Shown here piece after piece: positions 21,123 through 31,398 of a stretch of 64,000 bases of DNA (position 1 is its first letter; each line of letters opens with the position of its first letter). The stretch is taken from positions 1-64,000 of the forward strand of contig JAKEKT010000044.1 of the NCBI GenBank assembly GCA_021495925.1. Reading direction: 5' to 3'. The translations under genes were made by a program, and so were the position numbers. The DNA comes from Diplodia intermedia. Taxonomy: Eukaryota; Ascomycota; Dothideomycetes; Botryosphaeriales; Botryosphaeriaceae. The notes under the pieces were generated by a model that had not been told where the DNA came from, ran no database searches, and saw only the letters and a program-made list of their open reading frames with translations.

Positions 21123-22166
21123 CTACGCTGCCGCCGCCTGGGCCTTCAGCTTTCTTTGGGCAGCCACCCAGTCAGACACGCCCTTCTTCAATGTCTCCTC
21201 GTCATGCTCGCCAAAGATGTTCACACCCAGCCTGATGGGGAAGTTGTACCTGTGATTCCGATCCAGCGCCGTGATCTTGTCAAATGCCTCCTTGGGCAGC
21301 TCGAAGTCCTGGAAATTGCTCTCAATGCGGGCCGGCGTCACGCTCTTCGGCAGCACCACAGTCCCACGCTGCACCGCCCACTGCACAAGCACCTGCGCCG
21401 GCTCCTTGCCCAGCCCCTTCGCAATGTCCACCACAACGGGGTCGTCGACGGCGCGCGGCAGGTTGTAGATGTTGTTGCCGAGCGGCGAGTAGGCGGCCGT
21501 GACGATGCCCTTGCTCTTATGCCACTCGAGCAGCGCCGGCTGCTGCAGGTACGGGTGCGCCTCGATCTGGTTGACGGCTGGAGGAATCTTGGCCGTCTGC
21601 AGAAGCTCCTCGATGGCGGCACGCGTGAAGTTGCTCACTCCGATGCTGCGGATCTTGCCTTTCGTCACCAGCGCCTCCAGGGCCCGCCACGTGTCGGCGA
21701 TGGGAACGTCAACGACATGGACGGCTTCGGTTGCGGGGTTGATGGGGAAGTGCTGCTTGATGTCGGCTGCTTTGGCGAAGGCAACGGGCCAGTGGATCTG
21801 CGGCGGGTGTTAGCGTTGTGGTTTGAGGAGGGAGTTGCAACATACGAGGTACAGGTCGAGGTAGTCGGTGCCCAGGTCCTTCAGTGTGTGGTTCAGGGCC
21901 TCTTCGACGTCCCCGGGCTTGTGGTGGGTGTTCCACAGCTTGCTGGTGATGAAGATGTCCTTGCGGTCGACGCCCGAGGCGCGGATGCCGTCGCCGACCT
22001 CGTTCTCGTTGTCGTAGACGGCGGCGGCGTCAATGTGCCGGTAGCCCAGCTTGAGGGCGGTAGCGACGGCATTGGCGACCTCGTTGGGGCCGGACTGCCA
22101 GGTGCCCAGGCCGACAACGGGCATGTCGTAGCCCGAGTTGAGCTTGAAGGTGCGGTTGGAAGACAT
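21123..22166 (-). CDS. Aldo-keto reductase (sugar-acid or glyceraldehyde reductase type)
   Basis: Exons 22166-21846 and 21797-21123 encode 331 residues. The AKR catalytic tetrad is complete: D46 in YRHIDAAAVYDNENEVG, Y51 in the same block, K76 in FITSKLWN, and H109 in LIHWP, with the intron just before the histidine block. IGVSNF and VLPKSVTPARIESNF are the usual substrate and NADP-binding signatures. The protein resembles fungal glycerol dehydrogenase / L-glyceraldehyde reductase proteins. In fungal D-galacturonate catabolism, AKRs catalyse the first reduction (GaaA/Gar2 type) and the last one (GaaD type). Divergence from the aldolase gene over 375 bp mirrors the gaaA-gaaC or gar2-lga1 pairing described in Aspergillus and Botrytis, so a role in that or a related sugar-acid pathway is likely. 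Which step it performs is not decidable here. Confidence 0.9.
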
Positions 22167-22301
22167 TGCGGGGCCGGGGTCTGCGCAACTTGGCCGAGGC
22201 GAGCGAGTGGAGAGCGAGCAGCGTCTTTAAGGCCCAATTGCCACAAGCTCGACGACAAAAAAGTGTCGCTCGGGGCAATGTTGTGCTCGTTTGCCCCGCT
22301 T

Positions 22302-22315
22302 TTCCGACATCGGAA
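22302..22315. promoter_or_regulatory. CGG-type palindrome in the divergent reductase/aldolase promoter
   Basis: TTCCGACATCGGAA contains the inverted repeat TTCCGA/TCGGAA with inverted CGG triplets four bases apart. It lies 136 bp from the reductase start and 227 bp from the aldolase start, and an extra TTTTCCGATCCG half-site follows at 22336. It closely resembles the palindrome at 17150-17166. A shared Zn2Cys6 regulator is the simplest reading. Confidence 0.45.
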
Positions 22316-22541
22316 GCTGGGCTCAGTGCGGGGCTGTTTTCCGATCCGCCAGCGAGCACGACAGCCTGCGTCCATCCCACCTGCCCCGCGCTAATTGTGG
22401 AGGCGCCGGGACAATGAGGCACGACGATGCGCAACCGCCCCCCACGCTGGCCCCCATACATAGCGCGCAACCAAACCGCCTCGTTTGTTGAGAAACCCAT
22501 CTCGTGTCCCCCGACGCTCCCAACCACCAACACCAACGACC

Positions 22542-23691
22542 ATGGCCGGCCCGCGCATCCCCCCCGACGGCGTCTTCGTCCCCGTCCCCACCTTCTTCAA
22601 GCCGCGCTCCTCATCCTCGCAGCAGGCTGCCGTCGATGTCGAGACGCAGGTCGCGCACTCGGTGCACCTCGCGCGCAGCGGCATCACCGGGCTCGTCCTG
22701 CTCGGCAGCACCGGCGAGGCCATCCACCTGTCGCGCGCCGAGCGCCGCGACTTCCTCGGCGGCGTGCGCAAGGGCCTCGAGGCCGCCGGCTTCCCCGACT
22801 ACCCCATCATGGCCGGCGTGCTGACCAACAGCGTCGACGAGGTGCAGGAGTGGCTGGAGGACAGCAGGGACGCCGGCGCCCAGTGGGGGCTGGTGCTGGC
22901 CCCGGGCTACTTCGGCGCCGCCGCGAGCCAGGAGAACATTGTTGAGTGGTATACCGTCGTTGCCGATAGGAGTCCGCTTCCGGTGTTGATGTGAGTGAGC
23001 GCTGGGGGAGAGGGAGAGAGAGACAGAGAGAGGGAGAGAGAGAGGGAGAGAGAGAGGGAGAGAGAGAGAGAGAGAGAGGAAAACGTGCTGACGATGCGCA
23101 CGAAAACAGATACAACTACCCCGGCGTGACCAACAACCTCCTCGTCGCGCCCGAGACCTACGTGAAGCTCGCCGCGCACCCCAACATCGTCGGCTGCAAG
23201 ATGTACGCACCCCCCGCATTCCAAGCTCTTCCCCTCTGACCCTCTTCAACAACAGGTCCCACGGCAACGTCTCGCACCACGTGCAAATGTCGCTGCACCC
23301 GCAAATCGACGCCGCCAGCTTCCGCGTCTTCTCGGGCTTCGGCCAGCAGCTCGGCCCCATCGTGCTCTTCGGCGCCGCCGGCGTCATCGACGGCCTCGCC
23401 GCCATCTACCCCAAGACCGTCTCCCGCCTCTTCGCCCTCGCCGCCAAGCGCCCCGTCGACGACGCCACCCTCAAGGAGCTGCGCGACCTGCAGTTCCGCG
23501 TCTCCGCCGCCGAGGAGTTCGTGGGCAAGACGGGCATCTTGGGCATCAAGGAGGGCGTCTTCAGGGTGTTGGGGTTGGGCAATTTGGAGGGCGGCAGGCT
23601 GCCGCTGAGGGGGAAGTTGGTTGAGGGCGAGTGGGAGAAGTGGGCGGCGGAGACGGGCAGGATGGACGAGATTGAGAAGAGTATTAAATAA
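22542..23691 (+). CDS. DHDPS-family aldolase, probable 2-keto-3-deoxy-L-galactonate (GaaC/LGA1-type) aldolase
   Basis: Exons 22542-22990, 23110-23202 and 23256-23691 give 325 residues. The start is the ATG in CGACCATGGCC. Family landmarks are PDGVFVPVPTFF, LLGSTGEAIHLS (the GxxGE substrate-carboxylate loop), YNYPGVTNN with Y151, and the Schiff-base lysine K180 in GCKMSHGNVSHH, which the second intron splits right after the lysine. The GCK(M/L)SHG signature is that of fungal L-threo-3-deoxy-hexulosonate aldolases, which cleave the keto-acid into pyruvate and L-glyceraldehyde, rather than lysine-pathway DHDPS. The first intron holds a long GA microsatellite. It diverges from an aldo-keto reductase gene, which could either make the precursor or reduce the glyceraldehyde product. 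Confidence 0.9.
23008..23080 (+). repeat. GA-rich microsatellite inside intron 1 of the aldolase gene
   Basis: Imperfect (GA)n/(GGGAGA)n tract of about 73 bp between the donor at 22991 and the acceptor ending 23109. It accounts for most of that 119-bp intron, which is longer than the others in the gene. Confidence 0.85.
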
Positions 23692-24196
23692 GTGGTAGAG
23701 TGAATTGGAGATGTTTTGGGATGATCAATGAATGTTTGAAGTGTCGGTGTGGGATGCGATGTTACGCAAGATAACGCCGTTCCCGCCAGCCGAAAGGGGT
23801 ATGGGCAAGCGAGTTTGGCGTCGGAAAAGTGACACTGAATCACTTTGGCTTTTTTTGGTGGAGCGCTTGGCTTATCGAAGGCAGGGGTACTCTCCTTTGC
23901 ATCGTACCATGACAAGAGCAACGATAAGAGCTGTGGAGTTGAGTTGTACTCCTCAAGTTCCAATGCAATTACTTATCATCTTCAGAGAAGTCAAAATTCG
24001 TTTTGGATCAGGGTCAACATTTGGACGAAATCGTCTTCTGAGCTCTCAAAGCCAAGTTCAGTCAAACTTGCGCACATGAATTCGTAGTACTTCGTAAACA
24101 GCCTCCGCCCAAACAAGCCCTTTCATCTGCATCCCAATCCTCCAAACCTCTACCCACCCACAACTCCGATACACCCTCCCCACCCCCTTCCACCAC
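23692..24196. other. Intergenic stretch between converging genes
   Basis: Holds the 3' ends of the aldolase and transporter genes. No gene is supported; overlapping frames on both strands lack family features. A GTCGGAAAAG half-site occurs at 23820. Confidence 0.45.
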
Positions 24197-25942
24197 TTAG
24201 TACACATACAGATTCAACACCCCAGGATCCTCCTCCCTCATCTTCCGATTCTGCCTCATCAACACGCCCCTCATGACCCACGCACACGCAATGACGCCCA
24301 CCGAAAACCCAATACTCGCCAGCATCGCCGCCAAAAAGCGCGGCGCATCAGCATCGGGCCACAGATACGGCGTATAAACACTGGCCAAGTTGCCAAAAGT
24401 GTTGCACATGGCGATCGCCACGGCCTTCTTCTCGTCCGTCTGGCCGAGGGTGGCGGCGGTCCACGACAGGATGATATTGTTGACGCCGTACGTGGCGCCG
24501 ACGAACAGCACGATGCCGACGTAGCGCGCGCCCGTGTTGAGCGTGCCCACGCCCAGCGCGAAGCCCGCGATCGCCACCAGCTTGCTGCCCGTCGTGTGCC
24601 ACGTCCGCTCGTTGCGACGCCCGGAGCTCCACGACACGAGGATCGAGACGATGCCGGCGACGATGTAGGGAGGGCAGGTTAGGACTAGTGTGATGGTGGT
24701 GGAGAAGCCGAGCGTTTTGACGACGGTGGGCAGGAAGTTCTTGAAGCCGTTGGCGGACAGGTGCAGGTTGTCCATTAGGCAGAATACCCATGTGCGCCAG
24801 TCGCTGCACGCTTCGCGGAGCCCTTTCCAGACGGAGGTGTTGGCCGTGCGGCGGTCGGTTGTGTCGAGCGCGATGCGGTTGTGGGCTAGTTGCCGCTCTG
24901 TGGGCGTGAGCCAGCGCGTTTGGAGGGGCGCGTCGGGGAGCAGGAAGAAGGCGGCGATGGAGACGCCGATGGAGATGGCGCCTTGGATTATGAAGAGCCT
25001 GAAAGACGGGGGTTTAGTGAGGAGCGAATGGGGAAGGGGGAGCGGGGAGGGAGTCGCACCATTGCCAGCCTGCGAGGCCGTGTTTGCCTTCGAGCCCGGC
25101 GAAGATGCCGGCCGCGATGAGCCCGGAGAAGGCGCTCGCGAGCATGTTGCCCGTGTAGAAGATGGACATGCGGGTTGCGAGCTCCTTGCGTGTGTAGAAC
25201 ATGCTGAGCATGTAGAGGGCGCCCGGGTAGAACTGGAAAAAGGGGTTAGTGCGTGGTTGGGGGTGGCGGGTGAGTTGGGCACGTACGGGGGCTTCAACGA
25301 TGCCAAGGATGAATCGGCAGGCTAGCATAGTCTTGTAGTCGTGGGTTAGGTAGGTGAGGAGACTGACGATGGACCAGGCCATGGAGAATCCTGGGATGGG
25401 AGATGTCAGCTGATTGTTGTTTTGGGGAATTATGGTGTTGGTGTGTACGTACCGGCCATGTACCATGAGGGCCGTACTCTGTTGAGGATCATGTTGGAAG
25501 GGATCTGTCCGGCCAAGTATCTATACGATGTTGATCAGTCCATGCGAGTGATTCGCAGCAGCAGACCACTTACCCAACAAACAGAATCGACACGCAGGTA
25601 TTGTACTGGGTGCCCTTGAGGCCCAAGTCTTTCGACAGGCTGTTGAGCTTCCCGTTGATCATGGCGTTGCGGTCGAGAAAGTTCATGAAGTACATGAGCC
25701 ATAAGATGGGCTATATAAGCGGTCAGCAGACGTCTGGAGGTACTGTTGGGTACAACACTCACCAGCATGTACCAGTCGATCTTCTTCACCACCGCAATCT
25801 CTTTGGGATCCGTCTTCGAGTGCGCGCCGAACTCGTCGACTTTCTCCATCTTCGGCTTCACCAGGTCCCCATCCGATGTCTCGACATGCTCGATGCGCTC
25901 CATGTGGGCGGCTTTCTCGTCTGTGCTACGCTTCGAAGCCAT
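24197..25942 (-). CDS. MFS transporter, anion:cation symporter (Dal5/Tna1-like) family
   Basis: Six exons (25942-25763, 25710-25574, 25520-25453, 25390-25287, 25232-25060, 24998-24197) encode 487 residues. The N-terminus is hydrophilic and acidic (about 50 residues), ending KKIDWYML before the first membrane helix. The family signature NFLDRNAMINGKL follows helix 1, and RFILGIVEAPFYPGALYMLSMFY is the conserved TM4-5 block of the anion:cation symporter group. About twelve hydrophobic segments can be counted, with a central loop rich in charged residues. Members take up organic acids, vitamins and sugar acids. Next to a keto-deoxy-acid aldolase and a reductase, uptake of a sugar acid is plausible. 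Promoter half-sites (TTCGGAA 26199, GGCGGAAAA 26230, TTTTCCGGGT 26259) resemble those of neighbouring genes. Confidence 0.92.
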
Positions 25943-27152
25943 GATGACTCGAGAACCTCAATCACCAGCAAGGGCGACTTCGAATTAAGTAGAAAAGCGA
26001 CGCCGGGAGCTCCGGGAAGAGGAAATGGAGAGGGAGGGTTGATGACAGGTGTGATGAAAAGGACGTGCAGCTGCAGCGTGCAGCGTCCGTTCGTTTACAG
26101 TGTTTTATCACAAACGCCTCCTTCGCTTAGTCGCAGGCCAGTCCATGGAAAACGCTTAGGCCAGGCCCACCCCATGGGGTAGACGGTCTTGGCTTTTTTC
26201 GGAATCCCCGTGGGGAAGCGTGGGCCAAGGCGGAAAAGCTCCCTTGGCGCAACACTACTTTTCCGGGTTACTGGGACGGGGGCTAATCCGGAAGCGAAAG
26301 GATGCATGTTGTGACGGTTACGGGAGTCTCCGATGTGCGGGGGATGCGGCGCAGATGCATGAAAGGTATCATGCGGGTGGAGTTTGGATGGTTGAGGATT
26401 GAGGCGTTGGCTGGATCTACGCCATGTCGGAGAAGGGTAGATTGAGCCAAGTTTCCGTGGAAAATACCCACTTCTTGGAAAACAGTCGTGGTGCTACTGA
26501 ATCAGATAAGCCAAAAGCTGGACGAAATGAGGGTCGGTCGGAGCGCGTGATAATAGACATGCTCTAAACATGCCTTGCGTTGATACCTGCATAGCAATAA
26601 CAAAATTCTCCACAGTTAAAATAAACCATGAGATGATGCATCGCTTTTCACAACTTACATTGCCGACACTACATTAGTGCCCAGTAATTTGTATCACAGT
26701 CAGTTCATTGTGTTTGGAGATAAAGAATATCCAATTTGTTGTTTGCAGCCGACGCGGGACCCCAAGCACAGTCAGCTGTTGGTCATAGCTTGTCTACTGT
26801 TGCTCCGTCACTCCAAATCGGATAAAACAGTCTAGCAAGATGTCTTCGTCATCCTCGGTAAGCGTTAGCCTCGAATGTACCCATTCGTCATTATAATAAG
26901 ACTCGTTCATGAGACCAAACTCCAGATAAACGTTGAGGACTGCATGATATAAACGGTGTCTTTCACTTTACACACGGGAACTTCAAGTTGGTGGAACAAA
27001 TCCATTTCTCAATTTTTTGTGTGAGCTAATCGCTCGACAAATGACCCTTCAACACATCTTTTCCGGGGATAATTAGATACTTAGTGAAGCAACCTCGAGA
27101 TTCCCATGATCTTGAGACTACCATGCCCTCGCCATTCTTACGACCTGGCCCC
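25943..27152. other. Promoter region of the transporter gene, then AT-rich intergenic sequence
   Basis: From 25943 to 26310 several CGGAA/TTCCG half-sites cluster upstream of the transporter. From about 26500 to 27100 the sequence is AT-rich with no frame above 60 codons. No gene is supported. Confidence 0.5.
26259..26268. promoter_or_regulatory. Shared promoter 10-mer TTTTCCGGGT
   Basis: Second exact occurrence of the 10-mer also found upstream of the Zn2Cys6 regulator (20811-20820), here 317 bp upstream of the transporter start. Co-regulation is inference. Confidence 0.35.
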
Positions 27153-28514
27153 TCAGTCCCTAAAGCACCCGCGTGGGCAGGGTCCAGTCTGCTTGCAGGA
27201 CTGCACATGTATCCGAATACACACTTCGGTCATGTGCCATGTCTGCCCGCAGCGCCTGCACCGGATGCCCTTCGCGTTGCAGTCGACACGGAGATGCCTC
27301 TTGGAGTGGCATCTACCACAGAACAGGGGATCGCCCTTAGTCCGGGCCGAAGAAAACTGGGGGACACCCTTGCACCGTGTGCGGATGTCCTCCACAGCCT
27401 CGCTGGGAGTCATGGGGGTTGGCTGCGGCTGCTGCTCAGTCAGTGATTCCGGCTCATCGTCGTCATGGTCAGAACTTGGGGAAGGCATACCGGACTGTGC
27501 AACTGCCAGGGGGATGCCATAGATCAGGCCAACCACCAGCGTCCTCAATGCATCGTTGCCACTGTTGTGGTGATGGTCGCTGCTGATGTTGTTTCTGGCC
27601 ATGAGCTTCTTGAGGCCAATCCTTTCACCATTCGGGTGGCGATCAGCAACCAACTGCGTGTCCACGATGAACATGTGAGACCAAGATGGCTTGGATAGGT
27701 CGAGGTCGAGTTTGCACAATGACTTGGTGTCGCCTCTGGCATCATGAAGCAGCAGCGCCACAGGCCGCATACCGCGTTCCGGCTCCAACGGATCCCTAGG
27801 CAGCATCAGCATCTCGCGAAGGATCTGCTTAGCGGCCTCGGTGGAAGTGAACTCCGTCTGTCCAAACTGGAAGTGGTCCTCGCAGCCTTTCTCACAGACA
27901 TCGTAGTGTCCCTTCTGGGGATTGGTCAGGTGGGAGAGCTCCTTGACCCGGACGTGGCGGGCCTTGGACTGCATGATCCGCTGAACGACATCGAGACGAG
28001 AGGCGGTGGGTATGGCCAGAGGGTCAGAGATGCTAATGCCGATCTCTGTGGGCGTGGCGGGCTTGCGCTCACGGACTCTTTCCGGTGCCCTGGGTGACTT
28101 GCCCATGTACTCTTCCACGTCGATGGACACAATGAGGGCATCATTGTTCAGCGCCCAAACCATGCGCTCACGGTCGTTCATGAGTCCAAAGTCGGGCTGC
28201 GGAGCAGTAGTCAGCTCCTCGGACGCGTTTTCGCCAATTGCTGGCTTACCTTGGTGGTCCTCCTGGGTGTTGGAGGGGACACTGGCCTCTGTAGGGGGCT
28301 CATCTACCCTCTCAGCATTGATCGTAGCTCTGGCTAGAGCGTCGACAACTTGGGGCGTTGTCGGCGGCAATTGGACGACCGGAGCTGCAGGGGCTGGGGC
28401 CGGGCGTGCAGCTTGGGCGGGAAGCGCAGGAGAACGCCGGGTGTTGGAGGACGAGGCCACCTGGGCCCACGACATCACCGGCTTGTTGGTAGGATGTGTG
28501 TTGTTGGGAGCCAT
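27153..28514 (-). CDS. Gfd2/YDR514C-like DEDDh nuclease-fold protein with two C-terminal zinc knuckles
   Basis: A single exon of 453 residues. I chose the ATG at 28514 (CGAAATGGCT context); an in-frame ATG at 28670 would add an unlikely hydrophobic leader. Residues 1-110 are disordered, Pro/Ala-rich. The nuclease-like domain spans about 120-335: IVSIDVEEY (D132, E134), TEIGISI, LLLHDARGDTKSL (D258), FIVDTQL, and HHHNSGNDALRTL (H316, D321), the order of acidic and histidine residues expected of an RNase H-fold DEDDh exonuclease of the Gfd2/YDR514C group. The tail holds two perfect CX2CX4HX4C zinc knuckles at C399-C412 and C419-C432, a nucleic-acid-binding motif best known from retroelement Gag and some RNA-processing proteins. 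Role inferred: RNA or single-strand DNA processing. Catalytic activity is not shown by sequence alone. Confidence 0.85.
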   Translation of the reverse strand: MAPNNTHPTNKPVMSWAQVASSSNTRRSPALPAQAARPAPAPAAPVVQLPPTTPQVVDALARATINAERVDEPPTEASVPSNTQEDHQGKPAIGENASEELTTAPQPDFGLMNDRERMVWALNNDALIVSIDVEEYMGKSPRAPERVRERKPATPTEIGISISDPLAIPTASRLDVVQRIMQSKARHVRVKELSHLTNPQKGHYDVCEKGCEDHFQFGQTEFTSTEAAKQILREMLMLPRDPLEPERGMRPVALLLHDARGDTKSLCKLDLDLSKPSWSHMFIVDTQLVADRHPNGERIGLKKLMARNNISSDHHHNSGNDALRTLVVGLIYGIPLAVAQSGMPSPSSDHDDDEPESLTEQQPQPTPMTPSEAVEDIRTRCKGVPQFSSARTKGDPLFCGRCHSKRHLRVDCNAKGIRCRRCGQTWHMTEVCIRIHVQSCKQTGPCPRGCFRD

Positions 28515-30147
28515 TTCGATCGATGCTTTGGTGATGATTTGGGATGCGGCTTCGGGTGTTTTTATAATCGGCGACAGGTATGATGTTCGTATACAACGAT
28601 GTTGTTGCGAGAGAATGTATATAGGGACAAAGAGAAGCGTCAGAAGTGTAACACGCTGAGTGTTATACATTTGATTGTGAGGGGCAGGCTTTGGTCAGAA
28701 GCCTGGAGGGCTTGACGTCAAAGTAGGGGCTTCGACCGAATGGAGAGCACTTGGACTGCATCTCCCATGGGACACAGGACGAATGTAGCAGTCATGCCGT
28801 CTTTGAGGGACCGCGATATTGTAGTTTGGACGGATCACAGTCGCTCAAAGGCGGCATGACTGCTGTGGTTGCTGAAGTTCAAGCGGCCGGATGGGAAGCG
28901 AGAGGTAGAGTTATTCGATCCTACTTAAATAAGATGTTCTGATGTTTGTAGAGCAGGGATCCTGAATGATGAGTGTGGAACAAGGCTGCATGTGTCGGGT
29001 GAAACATTTTGTTTGTCAAGCGCCACCAGTAAGCATCCGTCGGGAAACGTACCTACGCCTTGCAATCCCATCCATGTTCCTGTTATAGCTCCACATGGAA
29101 CATTAGCGACGCTGTGACACGAGGCGATGCCAGATGTGACGTCGCGCTGAGTAGAATGTGCTAGCAACGGTTGGGCTGCAGGGACGGACGAATAAGCTAA
29201 TCCTGAAGGAATTGTGCGCTGAGACCAGACAAAGGAAGAACGCGCAGCGAGGGCAAACAAGGCCGGGGCAAATGACGGCTGGATCAAAGACGCCGCCATA
29301 GGTAGCGAGTGTGTGCTGTGGCCAATCACAGCGGCATGTGCGAAAATGGCGATTGCAGTGGGGCGACGAGTCGGGTCAGAAGCGCGCCCGCCCAGGCAAC
29401 CACCGCCAACCGCCACCACAGCGCCGCCACATTCTTCCTTTCTCTCTACCGCACAACCCCTCTCGTTCCACTACACTCGCCGATGCCAACGTCTGCGTTT
29501 GGTTCCTCATGAGCGAGCGCTCTGATCTTCACTTCTCGTTCACTTCTCGTTCGCGACTCCTGGCCCAAATTCGCCCAAGGGTTGCCTACCTCACCTCGAC
29601 CCTGGTGCTGCCCTTGAAGCCGACGCTCAACGCTGGTAACAATGCCCTGTCCAAAGCATCTCTGACTGTTCTGAGCTCACATGGCCCATGCCAAAGCCTC
29701 CACATCAACCGTACTCCTCCGATCAACCAAATCCGCCAGACCACCCGCATACCCACAACAACGACGCCACGCGCTTCAAAAAAGGAGCCGCGTTACGTCA
29801 CTCTGGTCTCATGTTCTAGCAGTGAAGCTCGCCTCCACAACAGCTTGCACGGCACTGTCGAGACTTGCCATCTCACCGAGACCCGTCCTGAGCCACGGTC
29901 AGCAGCACAAGACCCTTTCCAGAAACGTTTCGACTGACAGTGTAATACAGATCTGGATTCAAAGAGCCGATCTGCTGCTGCGCCGCTGCGCCAACAACAG
30001 CCCCTTGGAGGCTAACAAGCTTTGTCTCACCTAGAAGCGTGGCCGTACGGAAGCGCAGCCGCAGGAAGGCTGCAGTCGCAGGAAGGCTGCAGACGGTAAG
30101 TGGGCCTACATCATCTCACTTGTGGCAAATGACTGATGATTCCGTAG
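28515..30147. other. Gene-poor stretch with possible 5' exons of the following gene
   Basis: A plus frame from an ATG at 29681 to 30034 begins with a basic, Ser/Thr-rich sequence (MAHAKASTSTVLLRS) that could be a mitochondrial-targeting or first exon, but I could not join it convincingly. A good donor GTAAGT at 30096 pairs with the TAG acceptor ending 30147. The minus frame at 28925-29419 looks spurious. Confidence 0.35.
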
Positions 30148-30523
30148 TGGAGTGTCGACCTTTCGGGCAGACTGGACCGCTGCTGGAGGCTTAACCCGAG
30201 CTTTTAGACGCCATACTCTGTGTCTTACTCCTGGCCCGCGTGGCTTCATAACTGAGAGCAAGGGGGAGTGGGTTGTTGAAGTTGCTCATGTGGGAAAGAC
30301 GACAATTGGTACCGACGGCCAACAGACGCCATTTCAGCCACGATGGACCTTCAACGTGTCCAACAACAGCTGGAAGAAGCTTTCGTATCGAGAGATGGTT
30401 GATATTAACTCGCTAAGGGCCCTGGCCCTCGTCCCTGGAGTCGCCATCGACTATGCCGTCAAGAAGGCATTCAAGTCCGACCCCGAAGAGACTTTCTTCA
30501 ACTCTCACGCCACCGAGCACTAG
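30148..30523 (+). CDS. Last exon of an unidentified small protein
   Basis: An exon of about 125 codons follows an intron, 30096-30147 (GTAAGT...TCCGTAG, with CTGATGA near its end). The frame, ending TAG at 30521-30523, reads like real protein: WVVEVAHVGKTTIGTDG, WTFNVSNNSWKKLSYREM and ALVPGVAIDYAVKKAFKSD. The upstream exons are unresolved, so the start is unknown. No family is recognised. It marks the right edge of the gene-dense half of the window. Confidence 0.45.
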
Positions 30524-31125
30524 AGGCAGATACACTTGGCAATAGACGAGACCGATGACTGTCTGACCGGTATCTGGAACCTCTGCTCCGATCGCCAACG
30601 AGGCCCCCGCATGCATCGACATGCAGGACTTGAAGTCATGCATGCACAGGTTGCCCTACACGGATAACGGCGCGTCGCTGTCGAGCTCGCGAGAAGTCTT
30701 AGATCTTCTACGCTCGGACCAACACATTCATGTGTATGGCGTACGCCTTTCTGCAGACGAGTACCTTCATCTAGGCACTCTAATCCACGCAAGCTACGAG
30801 CGCGCGTTGCAACATCTCCCGCGGACCGGGTATTATCATCATCGTTGATGATATTGCCGATTCATTCGCCAGGGTGACGGCCTTGGCTTCTCACATCACT
30901 CGAGAACGCGCGTTGCAACATCTCTCGCGGTCCCAAGCCGCCCCATGCCTGCCGCCCATTGCCGCCATGTCAGTATTCAACGCTTTGCTATTCACCAGCG
31001 CATCCACGCCCAACAGCAACAGCAACAACAGGGGCGCCATCACCCTCGCCGACCCCCGCGGCGGCTACGGCACACTCATCTACTCGTGCTACGAACGCGC
31101 GTTTCAACATCTCATCGCTCACCAT
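30524..31125. repeat. Degenerate tandem copies of a short module
   Basis: A motif of about 35 bp around ACGCGCGTTGCAACATCTC occurs near 30802, 30905 and, as ACGCGCGTTTCAACATCTC, near 31095, each preceded by related sequence (GCACTCTAATCCACGCAAGCTACGAG and variants). In one plus frame the copies read YERALQHL, RERALQHL and YERAFQHL. They look like decayed duplications of a coding segment. No intact gene is seen. Confidence 0.5.
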
Positions 31126-31398
31126 CTATGTCGACCACCGTAACAGTACGCACTACCCCGACCGGCACCGGCCCGATGACGACGGCGATGATGGCGAACA
31201 TAACCAGAAAATGAGGAATTACTGCATCAGGTTGCTCACGGGCAGATTCTTGCTCTTGCTCCGGGCGGTCGTGAGAGGAATCTGCCCGTAAGCAGCCTGC
31301 CGCAGTAGCCCATCATTTTCTGGTTTTGTTCGCCGTCGTCGTCGTCTTCGTCGGGGTGCCGGTCGGAGTAGTGCGTACTGTTCCTATGGTCGATGTAG
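31126..31398. repeat. Imperfect fold-back (inverted repeat), arms about 130 bp
   Basis: The segment 31126-31258 and the reverse complement of about 31262-31398 align over their whole length with scattered mismatches; shared landmarks are ACAGTACGCACTAC, CCGACCGGCACC, AACCAGAAAATGA and ACGGGCAGATTC. The arms meet almost directly, so the single strand could form a long hairpin. No transposase or terminal target duplication was recognised. Confidence 0.7.

Noticed and set aside
23008..23080. GA tract as a possible regulatory GAGA element
   Set aside because: It lies inside an intron and looks like a simple microsatellite; nothing links it to promoter function.
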